A stretch of 64,000 nt of DNA from Angiostrongylus vasorum (Eukaryota; Nematoda; Chromadorea; Rhabditida; Metastrongylidae): assembly GCA_018806985.1 (NCBI GenBank), contig JADANN010000390.1:1647501-1711500 (forward strand). Reading direction: 5' to 3'. Each line of letters begins with the position of its first letter. Positions within the stretch are counted from its first letter, which is position 1. Position numbers and translations under genes: made by a program. Shown piece by piece: positions 56,266 to 64,000 of the stretch. Below the pieces are notes generated by a model that did no database searches, had not been told where the DNA came from, and saw only the letters and a list, made by a program, of their open reading frames with translations.

Positions 56266-57059
56266 AGAAAAAATCCAATCCGTGAGGAGAACCACATACA
56301 AGGTAGGCGGGTGTGACGTGACGCACGTGATTCCCGACTGCACTCTTAACGGTTCTCGAATCAGAACTTTACACACGTTCGAATGACCAGATCAATTCGA
56401 CTAAAGCTGGTTACAAACAAACGAAAAACGGATAAACTCCAGCTCATTTGATTCACATCAACCTGACCCATCTATGCGTCCATAATGTGACGAAATAGTA
56501 AATAAATCCTGCACTATTCGTTCACTTCCTTCAACTGAGACATAAACAGTCCGGACCGAACTTCATACACATCGTCGCAGATTAAGACCTTTTTCTCCAG
56601 CAACCTGTATAGTTGATTACAACATGCTATAAAATATTTGTGTTCGTCAACGCAAATACGGTTTGCTGACCTTGCTCAGCTGGTTTCTATTCAACAACTT
56701 CTGCCAAAATTTCGTAGTTACTGACTTCGGTTAAGGGTATTTCGTGGCGACGGGTGTTGCGCACACAGTTCGTGCGGCTGCTGTCATGGCTACGTGTAGG
56801 GTCGAGACGCTCTCTCCGCTCTCCCCGAAAGAACACGTAGCCGCCAGTCAGCAGCCGCACTCCATATTACATCTGGAAGTGGTAAACATCATTTCGTGCA
56901 CCATCCTCTATTATCGAACAATCATCGACAATCTGTACAGAGATAACAATAATTTCAAACAAACTATGTAGTAAGTTTAGAAGGAACAAATTGAATAAAT
57001 GTCCAACACATACCGAATGATCCGTGGATACTGGAAAGCTGAGGTTGTAGTAGAGCTCT
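56266..57059. other. Intergenic stretch, nothing recognised
   Basis: The open frame 56,744-56,971 (+) lacks recognisable motifs. Confidence 0.4.
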
Positions 57060-57150
57060 AGGTCCAAGTTTTGGAAATATCTCAGCACCATTATGGTTGG
57101 ATTTCACATAATACCCTGCCGTGGAAAAAACAACGGGCAGTTATTAAGAA
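57060..57150 (+). repeat. Family B 3' fragment
   Basis: Reads gttttggaaatatctcagca, ccattatggttggatttcac, ataataccctgccgtgg and stops. Confidence 0.6.
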
Positions 57151-57689
57151 GTTAAACATTAAGGACATTTCAGTTGACTTCGTTGACAGTAATATAAAAA
57201 AAAACAACTGAGCATTCGATGCTGAAAAAAGTCCAAGATTTGCGGTATTTACCTCATCGAAGAACATCAATACTTGGGTTCCTTGGTCATTGAAATATTT
57301 ACTTTCACGCCAGGTACTCAGATAAGAAACCACATGAAAAGGCGATGAAAAAATGTAATAATACAAGGCTTCAAGAGATTTAACTTCTTGTTTGCATCAA
57401 AGGGAATGTTGTCTATATTTGAGAGCATCAATGATGTCATGAGACGCAGTAGTTTTGTCCTTCAACTTAAAATCATTTCATTTCAGGGATAAGATAAGAT
57501 CAATCATAATTCCTCTTCCTCTATCGTTACGTTGAAGAGAAAGACCATAGATGGCTTATGATGATAATAACCAATTCTATGCTATTCAAAGATGTTTTCA
57601 AGTCCTTTTATTAAGAATTGATTAACAGTATCGGAAAAACCAAGACTAGGAAAATTGTCACTAACGTTATCACTGAACTCTCTTCAGAC
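57151..57689. other. Intergenic stretch, nothing recognised
   Basis: No supported feature. Confidence 0.4.
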
Positions 57690-57975
57690 TGTCCTGACAC
57701 TAATACTCAACCATAGGGATGCTGAGATATTCCCAAAACTCGGAACCTCATTTGGACTTCGATCCATGTGTTATCCTCACCGGAGGCTCCCGTGTTATCC
57801 ACCACACCAACCTAGGTCCTTGCTTTGCCTTTCTTTCACTCATATTTCCACTCTATCGGTGCTATCATCAATCTCTCGTCAACATGAATGACCTGCTGAG
57901 CACAAATCGGCATTGAATCCAGTTAAGATAAAGTCGTAGTCGAAATCAAAAATTATAGGCAGTAAATAAAAGCTA
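57690..57975 (-). repeat. Family B repeat, near full length
   Basis: Plus strand: gggatgctgagatattccca, reversed B-box region ggacttcgatccatgtgtta, reversed A-box region gttatccaccacaccaacct, then tctatcggtgctatcatcaa, ctctcgtcaacatgaatgac, ggcattgaatccagttaaga and a GTAGTCGAAATC end. Confidence 0.65.
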
Positions 57976-58684
57976 AAAGTTATACTCAATATTCCCTGCT
58001 AATACTTCTACTGCTACAACTACTGTTTCATGCCTAACGGTTTTCTACGCACCGTAAGTAGTACATCTATGTATTGTTTCCCTCCAAAACACCTGAATTC
58101 ACCAATATTACAGGAAAAAAAATAAACCAGTCTTTTCGAGCCACAAGACAAAATTGGACTATTCCACCTTAATCGAGTAACATCGACTTGTTTGCATTGA
58201 GTTCTACTGTCGAAAGTCAGTAATTGTTGCCTGCACCTGCTCGAAATATGGTTTTAGAGGAAATATGAAGTAAATAGAACATTATCTTGCTTACACTCAG
58301 TAAATAACACTCAAGCTTATCCCAATTCCATAGTTTTTTTTTCAAGCACATCTATAACGGCTTTGAAAAACTGGAAACGGTGCCGTTAATTTCTTCCATC
58401 CATGGCAACCTAATTATGGATGAGAATCCTCGAATCCGCATATTATAATTGTAAGTGAAAATGTGGTAAACAATAGGTATCAAAAGTCTATATCATCACC
58501 GTGCCGTGATGTTACTTGGTGTAACAGCAGCACTTCACCACTACAAGCTCATTGAGCTTCCCATCTATACATAATTGAATAACGCCTAGTAGTCGATAGC
58601 CAATTTGAGTGACAACAGTGAATTTCTAAATTTTGCATCTCAAATGAAGTCTAGTCTACTCCGACTTTACACACTCCTTAATAG
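57976..58684. other. Intergenic stretch, nothing recognised
   Basis: No supported feature. Confidence 0.4.
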
Positions 58685-59040
58685 TTTGTCGCCTCATTGT
58701 GTAAAAGTATACTCGTGGGTATTCAGCTAAGATGTTCAGACGGCTCTCATAGCCGAGCAGGATCAACCAAGCTCAAAAGGAGTTTGCAATTTCTAGCTGG
58801 AAACTCAGTCAGGAGTAAACATATGCGAGAATAATGCAGCCATCATGGAAAAAAAAACCTAGTTAAACTTCACTCCGACACACATAAGTGTTGACGACTG
58901 CCTTTGGTGACCACCTAAGAACGCCCTGGCACGGCTATCACGAGACTCCAAGAAAAAAAACCATTCGTTCAACCAGCACAATAGCAGCGAAATGGAACTT
59001 GTACTGGGGCGCAAACGATTTGTTAAGACGGGTTATAAAT
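58685..59040 (+). repeat. Family C repeat, very old copy
   Basis: Recognisable only by the order: gtcgcctcattgtgtaaaag, tcgtgggtattcagc, ccaagctcaaaaggagttt, cgactgcctttggtgaccac, gactccaagaaaaaaaacca, ctggggcgcaaacgatttgt and gacgggttata. Confidence 0.4.
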
Positions 59041-59264
59041 ATTTATATTGATACTTTCTTTTCAGTAAGACACTTTTAACGAGAGAAACTAAAAGCATGA
59101 TAATCCTGAAATGATTAAACGTATGGGACTGCTTTTTGATCGTTTTGCTACCGACTGGCAGAAAACTGATAGTACTAAATGTATTCAACGTAGAATAATA
59201 TTTTATACAATGTAGCAACCATATAGTTATATGCAGAAAGGATAAAGAATACAGCTCTCGACGT

Positions 59265-59522
59265 TGAACGGTCTCTGTGAGATGCGTAATGCATTCTACT
59301 TCATTAAGCATCGTTAGAGGGAGATTGCATTCCTGGCCTGTACAATGACCTCCGATGGCCTTCCCACCTATCAATTCGGTGCTACTCTCCTCCCAGGTTA
59401 GTCTAGTAGCAATTTCATAACTCCACAGGTATAGAACACATGGTCAACCCGGGGAGCCGGACCGAACCAACGACCGCATGTGTATTGCAGGGCACCTTCA
59501 GCCACTACGCTATACGCGCTCA
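59265..59522 (-). repeat. Family A SINE
   Basis: On the minus strand: gagcgcgtatagcgtagtgg (A box), ccctgcaatacacatgcggt, B box GGTTCGGTCC, then the body with tgggaggagagtagcaccga-like sequence, ggtcattgtacaggccagga and the end aatgcattacgcatctcac. Confidence 0.7.
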
Positions 59523-59864
59523 AATGTATTTAATATAAAAGGTCGATTCAATGTTCCATATCTGGCCTAGAGAAAATGAGTGGAAAGCGGTGTGAGTAAA
59601 TCAAATGGACACCTACATATTACTTTCTGGCAAGAAGCTTTTTGTAAAGATTCGAGACATTCACAACCACGTGACAACCCTTTAAATAATAGATCTCATA
59701 TATATTAAATATAGAAAAAAAACCTCAAAGGCATTTGGACGAACTAGCAAAAACAAACCAGATATGAACGAAAAAAATTTGAATAAGCATAAATATAAAT
59801 GGAACCCAACAATAGTACCTAAAGAACATAAAAGACTTGCAAATCGACTATAATAGCACACTAC

Positions 59865-60065
59865 AAGAAGAGCGCACCCAGAGCATGTTTGGAACTGCTC
59901 TGCTATACACACTGGGTCAATGCTTCAACCGCGAAGCCCAAGGAAAACCAAGCTCGCTCATCCATCCGGGTCGGCAATTGATACAAGAACTTGTTTGGGA
60001 GGATGAAAAGATTGATAGGAGGTAGCGGTAGGACCCCACAAGTCATATTATGGATCAAATATGCA
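59865..60065 (+). repeat. Family A SINE, 3'-truncated
   Basis: Head gagcgcacccagagcatgtt, actgctctgctatacacact, tcaatgcttcaacc (decayed B box), then catccatccgggtcggcaat, ttgatacaagaacttgtttg, ggaggatgaaaa and ccccacaagtcatattatgg. Confidence 0.6.
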
Positions 60066-63000
60066 AAATTCAATGCTCAGTGTCGGACTACAAAGGACCA
60101 TCATACAGAACTGCTCAATACAGAAAGCTTTATCCATTACCCTTTTTAACATAAACAGCAACTGCTCTATGGAAAAACTTAGCAAGATTCTAACTTTAAA
60201 GAGAGTTATAAACTATTTAGGAATAAGAAAACAATCTGTAATTCGTAGACCCCCAGTACGGAGTCCGAAGTCCGCTGAGAATTTAAATGTAGCTAAATCT
60301 GATTTAGAATTCAAAGAGAAGTCACGTTGAAGATTGGCATGTTAAGGTTACTGCCAAGTCAATGACAAGTACATCTGCGAAAAATAATGTTGGCCTTAGA
60401 ATAATTTCTAGTTGACCGGTATCTTGCTGACTGCGCAAGATCCCCTTTCTTGGAGCCCCAGAAAAATGTGCTAGGCGGCCATTCACAGGTCATTACCACA
60501 GTCAGTCCACGCACTTGTGGATTGGATAAAGGTTTGTAACCTTACAACTTGATTTCATCAACGACAGCGGTGATTCCTGGCATGTATCCACTTTTTCGAC
60601 AAAAAATATCGAACTCCCTGCTGAGATATGAACCTTGTGTTCTACATTACTGTTGAACACCTAAAAGCACCACTAGCACAATCGGACGATAAACCATTAC
60701 GGTGGATACATGAATATAAACTAAACATAAGTTTCGACGTTCAGAAAGAGGGTATTGTTATTCAATTGGCTAGCCAGTAGGCGAGTTATTCAATTATGTA
60801 CAGATGGAAACCTCAATGAGCGTCAAGAAAGGCGAAGCGAAATCAATAGAAGTTCGCAATTCGTACTTATTCAAGGAATAAGTAGTGTTGACATCAATCT
60901 TCTTAACAGAATGGCCTTTTTTTCGGTTTAGTTCTACTCGTACACTTATTATCAAGCCAGCCAACTTGGAAGGAAAACTTCAACGAAAATTGTGAACGTT
61001 TCGAGAGAAATGTGAGAAAAGGATGGAAAGCAAGAAGGTAAATTAAGTTCCTTTGTGTCAAATCAGATGCAGATTTACTAGTGTTTGAATTTCACCGCCG
61101 ATAAAATAACACTTAGACCCTATTTCTTACTGAATTTCTATAAGGCAGATATTTCCGGGACTAAATTATTTCGCCTGATTGCAGCAAAGGGAAATCCCAC
61201 TACCAATGATTTTAAACTCTTCCTCGCATTCAGGTTTTTTCCATAAATCATTAAAAAAACAGCACCTCGATAACTTGCAACGTTTGCACGAAGATTTCAG
61301 TTCTTTCTTTAACAGCTGCTAGTTGTCTTCATGAATTCCTTACTACCTTCGCTACTGAGAATAAGAATGGTTGACAGGATCACACAGTTCGGCCGACAGA
61401 CTGTTCATAGGAAATAATCGGATGTGTGCTAAAGTGTTTAGGCAGCGTATGCATAAAAATAACCTACTTGGCATTCCAGTATTGTTGGTATTGCAGGTTT
61501 CGTTATTGGCGAAAGATGTCGATGAGAAAACTTAGGCCGGAGAGTATAAGGGGATGGCAGGCGAGAATACAAACTGACATTAAACAAACTAATGAATACT
61601 CAAGTACTAGTAAGCGATGTGGTTTAGATCTTTTAACTCTGCACAACATACTCGTAAGCCACTCGGCGCTGAAAACTCATAGAGTTGATGGAGGTTTTCT
61701 TAAAAGCTGAGAATTTCTACTCAATGGCACTGAATGCGTCGATCAGCAATGAACCAAAAAACACCTCAATAAACTGTTACGATGACCGAGGAAATGTCGA
61801 CGATTACACGGCATAATCCCTCTATTGTTAAGTCAATGATGAAGATGCTGGGATTTTGCCAACACAAAAACAGTACAGTAGTCTCATACTGTTTACCGTC
61901 AATACGTGTGATGCTGGTGTTTTTTATTCATCATAAAAAGCAAGAAAGTCGTCAGAGAAGCCTTAGTATGAGTGAAATCTGATACGAACTGCCTCTCTAT
62001 CACAGATGATGAACTAGTCTGGATCAAGATGATCTGATTTGAAGGTTAGTGCATCCAATGCAAAATGTTCACTTTGAATTGTCCACTACAGAGAACCTGA
62101 TATATTGCGCTCATCGTAAACAAATCGAGTAGTTGTTGTGGTGTGGTAACGTAGTTGAGGTTATTGGGGACTAGGAAACAATTGACCTACATTTTATAGT
62201 AGTCTTTAGAGAAAGCCCGAAGTATGTAACGATACCATCGAACGAACCGAATTATTGATTAATCACCCTCCGCTCGGTGCCTTGTCTGTCTGTCAAGTTG
62301 GCTGTCACGTCCTGGCGACTTTCTTGTGTTGTTGATTGTCGTCGCCAGGAGAATTTGCATGATTATCATCGCACAGAGGCCAGCGTATTATACTATGATA
62401 TTACTAACAATGAATTCCCTTAAGTGTGATAGCTCATACGACTCGTCATGGTCCCGTCTAATCATTTCTAACAATATCATCATTGTAGAGCACGCGACAT
62501 GAAGTGATATCGCTTCAAACAAGCTCTTCGAAAGGTTACAGAGTCGGCTAAACAAACTTCACGTGCCGTCATTGCGTAGAGCACAACCAGATTCATGTTG
62601 AAGATCCAGAGCAATATCTGGTAGAAGAAAATATAGCATGGGTTCTTGCGCTCGGATGAACGCCACGAGAGATAAGCTAAAGATTACTGTTAGTAGAAAT
62701 GCTTCAATAGCCGTTTCCTTTACAAAGAGATTTCTTGCTAGAAGACAAGTGTATGCAACAGTTAAATATTCAGCATTGCTTAAAAAAAATATGACTATTC
62801 ATAAGGTCCTCACAAAATAGAGAACATACTAAGACAAAACATTTTCACCAAAAGTATAAACAAGCGATCATAAACAAGGTCACGGGCTGCCAGGCCTCCT
62901 CTGAACAACCTTCACACTCCGAGCAACCTAGCAGTATTATTCACAATAGTCCAGTCACTAACCTCTTAAACAAAAAAATTGTCAACTCAACGTATTCATA

Positions 63001-64000
63001 TCTTTTGATGTTTTAAAAAGATTTCTCAAAACAATACATCTACATAAATACTTAAGAATGTGAAGAAATGTTGAGAGATGTCAGTTACTGAATTTGATTC
63101 GAGCTAACCCCCTAACGGTTTTCTTCCTTGAATTTTGTACTCCCAGAAAATCCCTTACGCCTCATATATATTTCACTTTCAAGTACTTGAAACAATCATC
63201 GAGTTCTGTTTTAGGAGATCAGGCAAGTACGTAGAAGTACGTCTACTCAAATTTTGTAATCACACCGGTGAAATCATTTTTTAAACTTCACCGTGTTACC
63301 TCTGAGAACTTAGATGATCAATAAAGGCAAATCTTCATTGGTCTTAAAAAGAACGCTGAATAAATTCTGACCAGAAGCTACGATGTTGCTTGACTGACAT
63401 GTATGTTAGAACTTCGAGAACTTCGAACTAACAGGTTTTTGATGTTATCGAAAATAAATTCCTCTGTTTAGATACCTTTTCAAGTCAATCCAATTTCTCT
63501 GGTACTGCATAGCACTAATCATTCGAGCGAATCATTCCGATAGAGTATGGTAGACCTTTGTATTGAACAGTGAGCCCCAATGGATCTCATAGGGATATCA
63601 CCTCAGCTAAAGCGATTATTCTGTACTCATAAAACCTCACGACTGTTGAAAACGGTATGCTCTAGGGTGATCTGTGGGATAACAGATAAAATGCTGAGCA
63701 ACACCTTATAATGTTTTTTAAGGATCAGCCTATTTTCCTTTTTCAGCCCTAAAAAATGAATGACCTGCCAAACCTGTTTCCTTTACTGATTACGTATTCT
63801 ACATGCGTCTTTAGTGTCTCAATCGTCCGTAGCACGTCTTTAGAAAAGTGCTCGAAAGGTAACATAGCAAATTCTTATATAAAGTCGATTAAATGCCAAA
63901 ATAAGTTGCCCCTAACTGGACAAGTAGACAATTTTTCACCTAAAGAAAGGAATCTGTAGGTCATTGAAACCTGTCCACACGATATAATTGACTCACCATT
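60066..64000. other. Intergenic stretch to the window end, nothing recognised
   Basis: No exon with supported splice sites, RNA gene or repeat copy found. A hairpin with 10-bp arms (TCCTGGCGAC at 62,310-62,319, GTCGCCAGGA at 62,341-62,350) stands out in a GC-richer patch. Open frames such as 61,426-61,710 and 62,638-62,820 (+) show no motif. Confidence 0.4.

Noticed and set aside
1..64000. CRISPR arrays, bacterial operons, plasmid origins
   Set aside because: No regularly spaced repeats or bacterial-type genes; spliced genes and SINEs show this is a eukaryotic genome.

Overview
The window looks like nuclear DNA of a nematode, most likely a strongylid (hookworm group, clade V). The reasons are short introns with TTTCAG-type acceptors, a single gene for the NuRD subunit p66 broken into 17 small exons, an RTE-type LINE, and very many old short dispersed repeats. 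The species assignment is inference; no rRNA, tRNA gene or mitochondrial sequence is present to fix it.

Layout. From 1 to about 29.7 kb I find no convincing host gene. This part is intergenic DNA built up from dead repeats: a decayed RTE-like LINE (10.94-14.41 kb) and copies of five short families that I name A to E. Family A is a tRNA-derived SINE. Family B has tRNA-like A and B boxes and often occurs as palindromes. Family C ends in a short tandem tail. Families D and E both carry a hammerhead-ribozyme-like core. From 38,232 down to 29,775 on the minus strand lies the one gene I can identify, a p66/GATAD2 (dcp-66-like) subunit of the NuRD chromatin-remodelling complex. All 17 exons join in phase into about 722 codons. 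It contains the coiled coil that in relatives binds MBD2/3, the second conserved region, a GATA-type zinc finger, and an Ala/Gln/Met-rich C-terminal part. Its introns contain copies of families B and E.

From 38.2 to about 50.5 kb is a long gene-poor stretch with several microsatellites, (GAC)n, (GGAC)n, (TG)n, (GTC)n and (GGGACT)n, and two GC-richer patches that may hide exons. At 50,536-51,293 on the plus strand there is a candidate 3' end of an unrecognised gene: four phase-compatible exons ending in a stop. From 51.3 kb to the end the window is again repeat-rich and otherwise featureless.

The most interesting observation is in families D and E. Several scattered copies keep the order CTGANGA, short hairpin, GAAA, followed by bases that pair with those just before CTGANGA. 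The hairpin arms and the outer stem change in a compensating way between copies. Several copies also sit as head-to-head inverted pairs. This fits the hammerhead motifs known from Penelope-like elements and related retroelements, and suggests two families of such non-autonomous elements here. No protein-coding Penelope-like copy was found in the window.
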